Shown: positions 1 to 8,708, counted from the first letter of the stretch. The stretch is DNA of 23,094 bases from Candidatus Woesearchaeota archaeon (GCA_016180275.1 JACPBN010000040.1:1-23094), one strand, 5' to 3'. Notes: generated by a model from the letters alone, not told the origin. Numbers and translations: made by a program.

Positions 1-33
1 TTAATATAGTATTATTGCTGCAGATTATAAAAA

Positions 34-1251
34 TTATTTGCGTTCAATAAACTTCTTCAGCTTTCCAAGCCCTTCCTCAATCTGATCCGCATTAATCCCG
101 GAAAATGCCAACCTGATATATTCCTGATCTTCAGTTGGCAATCTTTTGCCGAAATGATCTCTTGTTGTAAAAGAGACTCCTGTCTTCTGTAATGTATCTA
201 CCCTGAACCTGGCAAGCTCTTCCTTGCCTTTCTTATAACCTAATCTCCTGACAGCAGATGTAACATTAGGGAAGAGATAAAAAGCAATTTCCGGATTATA
301 ACAACGCACACCTTCAATTTCATTTAATAATTTGACAGCAACATCTCTTCTCTCTTTTAATGTTTTAACAATTTCTTTATGACCTGACTGGTCTCCTTTT
401 AGGGCTTCAATTGCTGCATACTGAATAAAATGAGTGCTGCAGCTTTCATCATTTACATTCAAGCGAATAAACTGGCCGATTATTTCTTTTGGCCCAATAG
501 CTGCGCCTAAACGCCATCCTGTCATTGCAAATTTTTTGGAAAAGGTATACAAAATTACAGTTCTTTCCTGCATTCCGGACAGAGAAGCTATGCTCTTAGA
601 TTTGCCAGAATACCTGATATCAAAATATGCTTCATCACTTAACACAAATAAATTATGGTCAATTGCAATTTTTGCAATCTCTTTCATTTCTTTATCATCG
701 CTTTCACATCCAAGTGGATTTTGGCCATTATTATAAACAAGAGCTTTTGTTTTTTTAGTAATCATGCTTTCTAACATTTCCATATCAATTTTAAAACCTT
801 TTTTACTTTCAACATACCCATAAGGCACTGCTTTTCCTTTGTGAAATTCTATCTGGCTTTCGTAGATAGGATATCCTGGTGTCGGATAAAGAACTTCTTC
901 GCCCTCTTCCATAACTGACATTATAAATTTGCCAATTGATGGCTTGCCGCCTGGCTGGATTGCAATATTTTCCATAGTATATTTTAAGTCACGAGCTTTT
1001 CCAATATCATCTGCAAGTGCTTCTCTTAATTGCGGAATGCCTGCACTTGCACAATAACCAGTTTTACCTTCATTCATTGCTTTTGTAGCTGCATCAATAA
1101 TATTCTGCGGAGTTTTAATGTTCATATCTCCAAGATGCAGCGGATAAACTTTATTTCCTTTTGCTGCATAAGCTGCGCATTCTGCACTTACTGCAAAAGC
1201 CGTTTCTGTTCCCAATCTAGACATCCTTGATGCTGGTTTGAATTGTAGCAT
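34..1251 (-). CDS. PLP-dependent class I/II aminotransferase
   Basis: Fold-type I aminotransferase, 405 residues, a normal family length. Visible PLP-site residues: GGK at 101-103, N178 in NGQNPLG (the usual NPTG motif, here NPLG), D206 and Y209 in SDEAYF, the Schiff-base lysine K239 in FSKKFAMTGWRLG, and the carboxylate-binding R380 in EYIRLAF. The start is supported by GAGGTG eight bases upstream of the ATG. It lies downstream of glycerate kinase and a hydroxyacid dehydrogenase on the same strand, with a 172-base gap holding a tandem repeat. That context suggests amino transfer between serine or alanine and a 2-oxoacid such as hydroxypyruvate or glyoxylate. Substrate cannot be read from sequence; an aspartate or alanine aminotransferase is equally possible. 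Note that known serine-glyoxylate aminotransferases are usually class V, not this class. Confidence 0.93.
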   Translation of the reverse strand: MLQFKPASRMSRLGTETAFAVSAECAAYAAKGNKVYPLHLGDMNIKTPQNIIDAATKAMNEGKTGYCASAGIPQLREALADDIGKARDLKYTMENIAIQPGGKPSIGKFIMSVMEEGEEVLYPTPGYPIYESQIEFHKGKAVPYGYVESKKGFKIDMEMLESMITKKTKALVYNNGQNPLGCESDDKEMKEIAKIAIDHNLFVLSDEAYFDIRYSGKSKSIASLSGMQERTVILYTFSKKFAMTGWRLGAAIGPKEIIGQFIRLNVNDESCSTHFIQYAAIEALKGDQSGHKEIVKTLKERRDVAVKLLNEIEGVRCYNPEIAFYLFPNVTSAVRRLGYKKGKEELARFRVDTLQKTGVSFTTRDHFGKRLPTEDQEYIRLAFSGINADQIEEGLGKLKKFIERK

Positions 1252-1289
1252 TTATAACACCTCTCGATTTTATTAGTATAAGTAACAAT

Positions 1290-1382
1290 GATTATTATTA
1301 GTATTATTATTAGTATTAATATTATAAGTATTAGTATTAATATTATAAGTATTAGTATTAATATTATAAGTATTATTAATTA
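1290..1382. repeat. 21-bp tandem repeat in an almost pure AT spacer
   Basis: The spacer between the dehydrogenase and aminotransferase genes holds a 21-bp unit, attataagtattagtattaat, at 1321-1341 and 1342-1362. A third, 18-bp copy missing three bases follows at 1363-1380, and a degenerate lead-in (attattattagtatt-type) starts near 1290. The period is two helical turns. It sits upstream of the aminotransferase start, so it could be a promoter or operator array, or simply slippage-prone filler. Confidence 0.85.
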
Positions 1383-1423
1383 TAATAATGACAATTGCAA
1401 AACAATGATAACCTAATCACTAA

Positions 1424-2434
1424 CTATATTTTACACTTCCACTGTTCCAGACTAAGCCTATTAACCAAGTTAGGTGGGACTTTGCATTGCACAGCTGCAA
1501 TTACATTCTCTGCAACCATTATTGCCATCTTTGTTCTGGTTTCAATTGTTGCGCTGCCTACATGTGGCACAATAAGAGCATTGTCTAGTATTTTCAATCC
1601 TGGTGCCATTGCAGGCTCTTCTTCATAAACATCTAATGCTGCACCTGCAATCTTTCCTTTCTTAAGCACTTCTACTAGAGCTTTTTCATTAATAACTGGA
1701 CCGCGGCTTGTATTGATTAATATTGCCGTATTCTTCATCAATCCAAATTCTTTTGTTGAGATCATATGTTTTGTCTGGTCATTTAACGGAACATGCAACG
1801 TAATGAAATCAGCTTGCTTAAGAAGTTCGTCAAAATCAGCATACTTTACCCCAAGTGCCTTATCCACTTCTGGCTTTGAACCGTCGTGCTCATAATAAAT
1901 TACTTTCATGTTAAAGCCATTAACCGCTCGCTTGGCAACTGCGCTGCCTATTCTCCCAAGGCCAATAATTCCAAGAGTTTTGCCATATACCTCATGACCA
2001 AGCATTAGCATTGGACCCCAGCCTTTGTATTTGCCTGCACGCATGAATTTATCTCCTTCAACTAATCTTCTTGCTGCGCACATCAATAATGCAAATGTCA
2101 GGTCTGCTGTAGTCTCTGTTAATACGCCAGGAGTATTAGTTACAGGAATAGAATATTTTGTAGCTGCTGCAACATCAATGTTGTTATAGCCCACTGCATA
2201 ATTGGCAATTACTTTCAAGTTTGGATTAGAAGCGATTATCTCTTCATCAATGTTATCAGTAAGAAGGCACAATAGAGCGTCTTTGCCTTTGATGCCACGG
2301 ATTATTTCCTGCTTTGTAAGGACTCTGTCATGAGGATTTACTTCAACTTCACAGTATTTTCGCAATAGGTCTAATCCTGGCTTTGGTATTTCCCTTGTGA
2401 CAAAAACTTTTGGCTTGCTCTTGATTTTAATCAC
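1424..2434 (-). CDS. D-2-hydroxyacid dehydrogenase, glyoxylate/hydroxypyruvate reductase type
   Basis: NAD(P)H-dependent reductase of the D-isomer 2-hydroxyacid dehydrogenase family, 336 residues, close to archaeal glyoxylate reductase GyaR (the N-terminal KPKVFVTREIP matches that family). Rossmann motif GLGRIG at 158-163. The catalytic triad is R244 (NTSRGP), E273 (EEEP) and H291 (PHVGSAT), with the spacing expected for the family. After the second Rossmann strand an acidic residue (YYEHD, about 182) sits where NADPH-preferring members carry basic residues, so NADH use is inferred. Only a GTG start is available for this frame; it lies 14 bases after the glycerate kinase stop, so the two are probably co-transcribed. 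Likely reaction: hydroxypyruvate to D-glycerate or glyoxylate to glycolate. Confidence 0.93.
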   Translation of the reverse strand: MIKIKSKPKVFVTREIPKPGLDLLRKYCEVEVNPHDRVLTKQEIIRGIKGKDALLCLLTDNIDEEIIASNPNLKVIANYAVGYNNIDVAAATKYSIPVTNTPGVLTETTADLTFALLMCAARRLVEGDKFMRAGKYKGWGPMLMLGHEVYGKTLGIIGLGRIGSAVAKRAVNGFNMKVIYYEHDGSKPEVDKALGVKYADFDELLKQADFITLHVPLNDQTKHMISTKEFGLMKNTAILINTSRGPVINEKALVEVLKKGKIAGAALDVYEEEPAMAPGLKILDNALIVPHVGSATIETRTKMAIMVAENVIAAVQCKVPPNLVNRLSLEQWKCKI

Positions 2435-2448
2435 TCCATTTTTATTAG

Positions 2449-3657
2449 TTATTTGCCTGATTTATTTTTATCTGTCAATTTAACTAATGCCTTTACAACA
2501 GCCTCTTCAACCAGCTTAGGCGTATATTGTATCAGCTCTTTGTGAGTATATTTCCCTGCTGCTGCTGGGACAATAACATCAAAGTATTTATATGTTTTTT
2601 CATAGCCATTGCCCACACTGCCTGGTACAGCTATAACTTTCTTTTTATATTTGTTAGCAATCTTAGCTATACCAACAGGCGCTTTATTGTGTATGCTTTG
2701 CTTGTCCAACCTTCCTTCACCTGTGATTATCAGGTCACTCTTCTTAATGACATCTTTAAGGTCCAGTATTTCGCTTATTATCTCGATGCCAGACTCAAGC
2801 TTTGCATTGCAGAATGCCCTTAACCCAAAGCCTAAGCCACCTGCTGAGCCTGAACCTGCTAATAAAGCGATATCATGCCTTGATTTCTTTTGCTTATCAG
2901 ATTTTTTATAGTTCATTGAGTTTTTTGATTTTCTATATACTACAGCTATGTTTCTTAAGCCTTTATCCAATAATTTTACATCATCTTTTGTAGCGCCTTT
3001 TTGATGCGCATACATATGTGCTGCGCCATGCCTGCCATACAATGGATTTGACACATCGCATGCAGCCAGGAACTTGATTTTTTTAAATTTAGGATTGACA
3101 TTTGAGACATCTATTATTTTAAGATCTGATAATAATTTGCCGCACATAAATGCATTGTTATTGACGCGTTCACCGTTTTTATCTAAGAATTCCACACCAA
3201 GGGCTTGAGCCATTCCGCAGCCTGCGTCATTTGTTGCGCTTCCGCCGATACCAATGATGATTTCTTTTGCTCCTCGCTTAATTGCATCCAACATAAGCTC
3301 TCCAACACCATATGTTGTAGTATAAAGAGGATTTCTTTTGCTCTCATGAACTAAAGTTAATCCTGCTGCCTCAGCCATCTCGATAAATGCAAGATGCTGG
3401 TGATGGTTTTTATCATAGACAAATGCATATTTAGCCTTAACTTTATAGCCTAATGGCCCAGTAACTTTCTTGGTTATTATTTTTCCTTTCAGATCAAATA
3501 CTACTGCCTCTATCGTTCCTTCGCCGCCATCTGCCATCGGCATGATCTTGATTTGAGAATGAGGATATGCTTTCTTGGCTCCTTTAGCCATAAAGCTAGC
3601 TATCTGCCTGGCAGAGAATGTTCCCTTGAAAGAATCCGGCGCGATTAATATTTTCAT
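2449..3657 (-). CDS. Glycerate kinase, GarK/GlxK family
   Basis: ATP-dependent glycerate kinase of the bacterial GarK/GlxK family (PF02595), which usually forms 2-phosphoglycerate. Family marks: APDSFKGTFSA at 6-16, MADGGEGT at 41-48, GGSATNDAGCGMAQALG at 138-154, CDVSNPLYG at 200-208, AGSGSAGGLGFG at 267-278 and TGEGRLDKQS at 312-321. Its 402 residues exceed the usual 375-380 because of a lysine- and serine-rich insertion at about 242-260, probably a surface loop. It is the first gene of the minus-strand set kinase, dehydrogenase, aminotransferase, which fits conversion of hydroxypyruvate-derived D-glycerate into lower glycolysis. No Shine-Dalgarno is visible before the ATG, so it is probably leaderless. 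Confidence 0.93.
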   Translation of the reverse strand: MKILIAPDSFKGTFSARQIASFMAKGAKKAYPHSQIKIMPMADGGEGTIEAVVFDLKGKIITKKVTGPLGYKVKAKYAFVYDKNHHQHLAFIEMAEAAGLTLVHESKRNPLYTTTYGVGELMLDAIKRGAKEIIIGIGGSATNDAGCGMAQALGVEFLDKNGERVNNNAFMCGKLLSDLKIIDVSNVNPKFKKIKFLAACDVSNPLYGRHGAAHMYAHQKGATKDDVKLLDKGLRNIAVVYRKSKNSMNYKKSDKQKKSRHDIALLAGSGSAGGLGFGLRAFCNAKLESGIEIISEILDLKDVIKKSDLIITGEGRLDKQSIHNKAPVGIAKIANKYKKKVIAVPGSVGNGYEKTYKYFDVIVPAAAGKYTHKELIQYTPKLVEEAVVKALVKLTDKNKSGK

Positions 3658-3852
3658 TTTATATTCTGATGCAATTTAGTATTATTTGAGAGATAGAGTT
3701 ATAATTTCAGTATTTAAGAATTGCTGTTTTTTGAGAATTGATTTAGAATTAGCCAGTTACATTTATATAGATTATATCCTTAACTTACAGTAATATAAGT
3801 TTGCAGTAAATAAAGTATATAATAAGAGAGTAAGAATCTGTGAGGTGAGAAG

Positions 3853-4287
3853 ATGTGTTTGGCAAAATTGTTAAAGGGCTATGAAGGATGGGCTACATTA
3901 AGCCTTAGGTTGGTAATAGCTGCTATATTTCTGTTCCATGGCAGCCAGAAACTGTTTGGCGCATTTGGCGGAGGAGGAATATCAGGAACTGCGCAATTTT
4001 TTGGCGGTGTGGGGATACCATTGCCATTGGCAGCTGCGTGGCTGGTTGGTTCAGTTGAGTTCTTTGGCGGTTTAGCTGTATTGTTAGGAGTCTTTACAAG
4101 ATATGCTGCTACATTGCTATCAGCAGTTATGGCTGTTGCAATCTTGACTGTGCATCTGAAGAATGGATTTTCAGGCGGCGGTGGATTTGAATTTCCATTG
4201 ATGGTATTAGCTGGAACAATCAGCTTGCTATTATCTGGTCCAGGAAAAGCTTCATTGGAGAAGACTTTGTGGAAGAAGGAGATGTAA
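3853..4287 (+). CDS. DoxX family membrane protein
   Basis: Small integral membrane protein of 144 residues with four predicted hydrophobic helices. The first holds the DoxX-type LRLVIAAIFLFHGSQKLFG, followed by a glycine-rich loop (GAFGGGGISGTAQFF). Other DoxX marks are LAAAWLVGSVEFFGGLAVLLG and a C-terminal helix ending in LLSGPGK. A strong GAGGTGAG Shine-Dalgarno precedes the ATG by a few bases, and an AT-rich TATA-like stretch (gtatataata, about 3815-3824) lies upstream. The gene stands alone, divergent from glycerate kinase, with a T-rich tract after the stop. DoxX proteins are tied to quinone-linked thiosulfate oxidation or redox and sulfur stress in other organisms; the role here is unknown. 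Confidence 0.9.
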   Translation: MCLAKLLKGYEGWATLSLRLVIAAIFLFHGSQKLFGAFGGGGISGTAQFFGGVGIPLPLAAAWLVGSVEFFGGLAVLLGVFTRYAATLLSAVMAVAILTVHLKNGFSGGGGFEFPLMVLAGTISLLLSGPGKASLEKTLWKKEM

Positions 4288-4291
4288 ATAG

Positions 4292-4321
4292 CTTTCTTTT
4301 TTTTGTTTCTTTATTTTTTTT
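4292..4321 (+). terminator. T-rich terminator after the DoxX gene
   Basis: Immediately after the DoxX stop lie two long T runs (ctttcttttttttg and atttttttttg-type) with no strong hairpin, the form expected of archaeal intrinsic termination. Confidence 0.6.
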
Positions 4322-4340
4322 GATTTAACTGATAGAAAAC

Positions 4341-4350
4341 AATTTATAGT
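4341..4350 (+). promoter_or_regulatory. TATA-like box of the metalloprotease gene
   Basis: aatttatagt is centred about 25 bases before the ATG at 4371 and no Shine-Dalgarno is present, so the message is predicted to be leaderless. Confidence 0.55.
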
Positions 4351-4370
4351 TATGTAATTTCAACAGCTAT

Positions 4371-6284
4371 ATGCTAAAAAAGGCGTTAAAATTCTTTGGA
4401 AAAGGTAAAAGCAAGGATAAGGATGCAAAGCCAGTAAATCTATATTCTGCAGAGATAAGATATTTCAATAATCTTGTTGCTGAGTTTTCAAAAGAATATG
4501 AAAGAATGCAGAAACTTATCGGCAACAGGCAGCTTGCTGAACGATATGTGTATGTGCTGAATTCTCATCCTGCAATCAGAAATGTTATGTCTTGGAATAA
4601 GATAGATAAGAAAGTATTTGAAGCAGACTTAAAGCAGTTTGACAAAACCCTTTCTGCCGACGAAGTTAATTTGTTATGGGCATTGCATGCTAAAGGGTTT
4701 ACATTTGAGAGTTTTATTGAAAAATATATTAGTTTGGTTAATGAGGAAATCAGATTTTATAATAGTATTAGAAAAGCAGTAAGAAAGGGTGCTGTAATTA
4801 ATGTTTCAAGAAGAATAATCATGAAGCCAGAGTTAAAAGAAGCATATAACGCAATTGTTGATTTTTCTGAAAGTTTGATTGATAGATTAAAACCTGTCAT
4901 GAATTTATTGAAAAAGATGGCAAGAAAAGCCGCGCAACCTGAAAAAATAAAAGAATTTATTGCTCTGCATAATAAATACCAGATACTTATTGATGAGATA
5001 AATAAAGATGCAGCAAAACTGCAACAGGACGTTGTAGATGTAAAAGCTTCTTCGCAAAATATTATACAATTGCCAAGACTTAATCTTGTTGGCAAGAATG
5101 CAGCTGCTGTGCTATTAGCTTGCCTGAGTTTTTTATCCGGATGCATGAGCCAACAGATAACAGAACCTAGGAGTAATGTAAGTTCTGGCGTAACCGAAGA
5201 AGTGACGCAAAAAAAAGCACTATCATTTGACATGAAATTCAGTATGGATGATAAGATATTCTATGGCAAAGTCATTCCAGACACATCTGAATATGGAAAT
5301 GCCTTTCTGATCTCAGACCAGGATGGAACGGTGATTAAAGACGGGTTTCTTAGTGAACAGGCTATCCAATTTCCTGTGGATGGACAGATCTGGCTTAACC
5401 TTCAACAGGATGGCACATATCTAAGCAAAGATGGGACTAAGCTTAGTGTTGAGTACGGTAATTTTATAGTAATTGACATTAAATCGCCTATAATTCATCA
5501 AATAGAGCTAAAAGATAATGTATTGAGGCCTAACTTAACAATGGAAGTTGAGCCATATTTAAAAAGAGTTGAAGCATTTATAGATGGACAACCATCCGCT
5601 GAGATCAGCCAGTATGATATAGAGAACGGAAGAATACATGTCTACATTGATCCAGGAAACAATCCTTCAGCGACGGCAGAGATCATATTAGAAGATAATG
5701 CTGGACACATAACAAAATGGAGCCATCGCTTTACAAAAAGAGGAGTTAGATCAAACAAGATTGAATATGATGGAATCTCAGGAGAGCGTGTTTATAGAAC
5801 TTTTGGAAATGAAGTGGAAAGATTGGTAACTAAGTTAAGGCAACTATATAGATTAGAAGTTAGTTTTAGTGTTACAGATAACCCAAATATTGTCAATGGA
5901 AGCAGTATGGCAGGAGTCAATGTTACATCAGGATGTTTTTTACATGACGGAAATGAAACACTTAACTTAGGATTGGGTATAATCGCCCATGAATTTGGGC
6001 ACAGTCTGAATTATGAAAGATTTGGGATTAAAGGGCATTCCAGGGAATTTAGTGGATTATATGGCAAAGCCATGGAACTAGGGATAATAAATAGCTTTAA
6101 AGACAGCAATTTTGTGCCATACTCTGATGCAGGGCATCCAAAAACTAACTGGGATGAATTGTTTGCAAGCAGTTTTGCGATTAAAACATTATTTTATGAT
6201 GAATATGCCAGAAGAAATTACCCTACTTTTACAGAAGAGCAGAAAGCATTAGCAGAAGAGATATTTAGGTTTGTGACTGACTAA
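4371..6284 (+). CDS. Membrane-anchored zinc metalloprotease-like protein with internal lipobox
   Basis: A 637-residue mosaic. Residues 1-235 are charged, helical and coiled-coil-like with no signal peptide. Residues about 242-258 form a hydrophobic stretch ending in LSGC (C258), which looks exactly like a lipoprotein signal with a lipobox, but in mid-protein. The rest is predicted extracytoplasmic, with beta-rich segments at about 280-470 that resemble immunoglobulin-like repeats. A zinc site follows: H540-E541-F-G-H544 with a downstream NWDELFASSF (E596) as the probable third ligand, as in gluzincins and lethal-factor-like peptidases. A TTG at 5070 could start a conventional 24-residue lipoprotein signal, so a shorter product or a fusion of two proteins is possible. 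It converges on glyA with an 18-base gap. The substrate is unknown. Confidence 0.8.
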   Translation: MLKKALKFFGKGKSKDKDAKPVNLYSAEIRYFNNLVAEFSKEYERMQKLIGNRQLAERYVYVLNSHPAIRNVMSWNKIDKKVFEADLKQFDKTLSADEVNLLWALHAKGFTFESFIEKYISLVNEEIRFYNSIRKAVRKGAVINVSRRIIMKPELKEAYNAIVDFSESLIDRLKPVMNLLKKMARKAAQPEKIKEFIALHNKYQILIDEINKDAAKLQQDVVDVKASSQNIIQLPRLNLVGKNAAAVLLACLSFLSGCMSQQITEPRSNVSSGVTEEVTQKKALSFDMKFSMDDKIFYGKVIPDTSEYGNAFLISDQDGTVIKDGFLSEQAIQFPVDGQIWLNLQQDGTYLSKDGTKLSVEYGNFIVIDIKSPIIHQIELKDNVLRPNLTMEVEPYLKRVEAFIDGQPSAEISQYDIENGRIHVYIDPGNNPSATAEIILEDNAGHITKWSHRFTKRGVRSNKIEYDGISGERVYRTFGNEVERLVTKLRQLYRLEVSFSVTDNPNIVNGSSMAGVNVTSGCFLHDGNETLNLGLGIIAHEFGHSLNYERFGIKGHSREFSGLYGKAMELGIINSFKDSNFVPYSDAGHPKTNWDELFASSFAIKTLFYDEYARRNYPTFTEEQKALAEEIFRFVTD

Positions 6285-6302
6285 AAGAAGGTAAAGATAA
6301 AA

Positions 6303-7610
6303 TTATAAGTCAGGATACAACAGAAACCCCTTACTAAGCTCAACAATATCCTGCTTAACCTTAGCAATCACATTTTTGTCTGAATGATTATCAATCACTT
6401 TTACTATATTAGCGCCAATAACTTCCATCTCACTCTCTTTCATGCCTCGTGTAGTAACTGCAGGAGTGCCTAACCTAATGCCAGATGGATTAAATGGCGT
6501 AGCTGGCTCATAAGGAATTGTATTCTTGTTGACAGTTATGTTTGCTTCATCTAAAGCCATCTGGATCTCTTTGCCTTTCCCAGTCAGGCCCTTAGTTGTC
6601 AAGTCAATAAGAATCAGATGATTGTCTGTTCCACCTGTAACTAGCTTCAAGCCTCCGGATATTAACACATCTGCAAGCGCTTTTGCATTCTTAACAATCT
6701 GCTTTGCATATTCCTTAAATGATGGCAAGAGAGCTTCTCCAAATGCAACTGCTTTTGCTGCTGTTACATGATCGTGCGGCCCTCCTTGGATGCCTGGAAA
6801 CACATTGAAATCAATCAACTCAGCAAGATTTTTCTTTCCATCTGGCCTATACTTCTGTTTAAGGCGATCTTCCTTTTTGCACATAATTATAGCACTCCGC
6901 GGACCTCGTAATGTTTTATGTGTAGTTGTAGTAACAACATCTGCATATGGCACAGGGCTTTCATGGACTCCAGCTGCAACTAATCCTGCAATATGTGCAA
7001 TATCTGAAAAATGATATGCTCCAACTTCATCTGCAATTTCCTGAAAAGCTTTGAACTCAAGCTTTCTTGGATATGCTGTTAATCCAGAAAGTATCATCTT
7101 TGGCTTCTCTGCAAGAGCCTGCTTTCTTATTGCATCCATGTCAAGGAACTGTGTCTTCCTGTCTACATTATACGAGACGCACTTAAAGAGTTTGCCTGAG
7201 AAATTTACCGGAGAGCCATGTGTAAGATGGCCTCCAGATGCAAGATCAAGGCCCATGAATTTATCTCCTGGATTGAGCAATGCAAAAAAAACTGCTTGAT
7301 TAGCTGGAGAGCCAGAATATGGCTGGACATTGACATGCTCTGCGCCAAATAACTGTTTTGCTCGAGAAACTGCAATATCCTCTATCTCGTCAACAAACTG
7401 ATTGCCGCCGTAATAACGCTTATGAGAATATCCTTCAGAATATTTGTTTGTGAAGATACTGCCAAGGGCTTCAAGCACTGCCTTAGAAACAAAATTTTCG
7501 CTGGGAATTAATTCAACGCCTTCATTAACACGCTGCCATTCCTTATAAAACACAGATGCTACTTGTTTGTCTTGTCTTTCCAATGTTTGAATAGATTTCA
7601 TGGCTTTCAT
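6303..7610 (-). CDS. glyA: Serine hydroxymethyltransferase
   Basis: Interconverts serine and glycine, transferring a one-carbon unit to a folate or pterin carrier; cytosolic and PLP-dependent. It is 435 residues and nearly full identity with family landmarks is visible: LIPSENF at 34-40, YGGNQFVDEIE at 67-77, SGSPANQAVFFALL at 99-112, SDIAHIAGLVAAG at 202-214, TTTTHKTLRGPR at 227-238 with Schiff-base lysine K232, and FPGIQGGPHDH further on. The usual RGPRGG reads RGPRSA here. Start: ATG at 7610 with GGGGTG 6-11 bases upstream; an in-frame ATG three codons later is an alternative. With the kinase, dehydrogenase and aminotransferase on the same strand nearby, it supplies the serine/glycine end of a likely shared pathway. 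Confidence 0.97.
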   Translation of the reverse strand: MKAMKSIQTLERQDKQVASVFYKEWQRVNEGVELIPSENFVSKAVLEALGSIFTNKYSEGYSHKRYYGGNQFVDEIEDIAVSRAKQLFGAEHVNVQPYSGSPANQAVFFALLNPGDKFMGLDLASGGHLTHGSPVNFSGKLFKCVSYNVDRKTQFLDMDAIRKQALAEKPKMILSGLTAYPRKLEFKAFQEIADEVGAYHFSDIAHIAGLVAAGVHESPVPYADVVTTTTHKTLRGPRSAIIMCKKEDRLKQKYRPDGKKNLAELIDFNVFPGIQGGPHDHVTAAKAVAFGEALLPSFKEYAKQIVKNAKALADVLISGGLKLVTGGTDNHLILIDLTTKGLTGKGKEIQMALDEANITVNKNTIPYEPATPFNPSGIRLGTPAVTTRGMKESEMEVIGANIVKVIDNHSDKNVIAKVKQDIVELSKGFLLYPDL

Positions 7611-7790
7611 CTAGACACCCCTGAATGCTTTAACAATTATTGATAGTATATCAAAAAGATAATGCTAAATACCATAGCCAAAATAAGAAACTAGAATTAT
7701 ACATCATTTAAATGTGTTTTGGAAAACTTGGATAAAACCTTTAGCAGACAGAAAGATTTAAATATTAATTCAGTATTATAGTACTGATAA

Positions 7791-7798
7791 TTTATAAA
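7791..7798 (+). promoter_or_regulatory. TATA-like box before the unknown/hydrolase operon
   Basis: tttataaa lies about 30 bases before the ATG at 7825. The 7611-7815 spacer between the divergent glyA and this operon otherwise shows only AT-rich sequence, with a second candidate (gatttaaatatt) near 7755. Confidence 0.5.
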
Positions 7799-7824
7799 AA
7801 ATCATTAAAAAAATAGTGATTAAT

Positions 7825-8535
7825 ATGATAAGCATAAGCCAATACGGAAAAATCTTCTCGCATAGAGAAGCACAGGTAATAATGAAGAGAATCAGCCACC
7901 TTGAGCTAACCAGAACTGAAATGAATTACCTGGTTAATGCAAGGAAAAAGCTTCTGCAAGCGCATGACTTAGCTAAAAATATTACTTTAGAGATGCTAAA
8001 GAAAAAGCATTCAAGAGTTCTTCAGAAATATGAGATAGATTATGGCTTTAAAATTGATGGTAGCAATAATGCAGAAGACTCAGCTATTTTCAGAATTGGC
8101 TTGCAGGGGCTATATTTTAACATATCATGGATAAAAGATAAAGAGCATAAAAAACAGATATTATTAGCTATGATAAAAAAGATGTTAGGTGAGTGGTTTA
8201 AATACAGGGATTATAATAAAACTATTAAACTTTATATTAAAAAAGCCCCTTTTGTGAATCCGATTGCAACTCTTAAAAAAATTAGTGATGCATCTGAAGA
8301 CTTATTGCTTAATCCTGAAGCATATAGGCAGCTTGTATTTGTGACAAAAGAGGATAAAAAGATTTGGGCGCCTAATGATTTATTTGAAGAGATAAGAGAT
8401 ACATTAACAGAGTATAAGCATATAATGAATGTCCCTAAAGGTGAATACAATACATATAAAGAGAATCTAAAAAAGATAAACAAAGTAGCCAAGAAAATAG
8501 GCTTGGAATTAGAGTATGAGGTTATTCCAGTATGA
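7825..8535 (+). CDS. Unknown cytosolic protein, first gene of an overlapping trio
   Basis: Not recognised. It encodes 236 residues from the ATG at 7825; a GTG three codons upstream (7816) is possible, but the ATG lies at leaderless distance from a TATA-like box. No signal peptide or membrane segment. It is basic and mostly helical, with a central beta-like stretch (AIFRIGLQGLYFNISWI) and a lysine-rich C-terminus (YKENLKKINKVAKK). Its stop overlaps the start of the 58-residue gene (ATGA), and that gene overlaps the hydrolase, so the three are surely one transcript. Function may relate to the membrane hydrolase, but nothing in the sequence shows how. Confidence 0.8.
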   Translation: MISISQYGKIFSHREAQVIMKRISHLELTRTEMNYLVNARKKLLQAHDLAKNITLEMLKKKHSRVLQKYEIDYGFKIDGSNNAEDSAIFRIGLQGLYFNISWIKDKEHKKQILLAMIKKMLGEWFKYRDYNKTIKLYIKKAPFVNPIATLKKISDASEDLLLNPEAYRQLVFVTKEDKKIWAPNDLFEEIRDTLTEYKHIMNVPKGEYNTYKENLKKINKVAKKIGLELEYEVIPV

Positions 8536-8708
8536 AAAAATCTTCTGCCTTATTGCATCTTCTGCAATTGCAGTATGATATAAAATACAAGGAAATGCAG
8601 CTATTCTTCATAGAACAATTAATAAAGAATGATAAGAATAAGCTGTTAGAAAAAGATGCATTATTTAACCAGATTAGAAATTTAGTAGGATATAAGAATG
8701 AAAAATAA
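8532..8708 (+). CDS. 58-residue protein bridging two overlapping genes
   Basis: Short gene whose ATG overlaps the preceding stop (ATGA) and whose end runs 11 bases into the following 828-residue gene. The product starts MKKSSALLHLLQLQYDIKYK and ends LVGYKNEK. It is helical and amphipathic with many leucines and lysines (about 20-50), with no transmembrane segment. Overlap on both sides is typical of translational coupling and argues that it is real. Possibly a small partner or regulator of the neighbouring proteins; no family recognised. Confidence 0.65.
   Translation: MKKSSALLHLLQLQYDIKYKEMQLFFIEQLIKNDKNKLLEKDALFNQIRNLVGYKNEK

Noticed and set aside
1290..1382. CRISPR-like repeats
   Set aside because: The copies are directly adjacent without spacers and consist almost only of A and T.
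1395..1628. Open frame on the plus strand opposite the dehydrogenase gene
   Set aside because: It mirrors a strongly conserved gene on the other strand and its product has no family features; the same holds for frames opposite the glycerate kinase, glyA, hydrolase and taw1 genes.
4757..5233. 158-codon minus-strand frame inside the metalloprotease gene
   Set aside because: It lies entirely within the coding region of the longer gene, has no promoter or ribosome site, and reads as low-complexity serine/phenylalanine-rich sequence.
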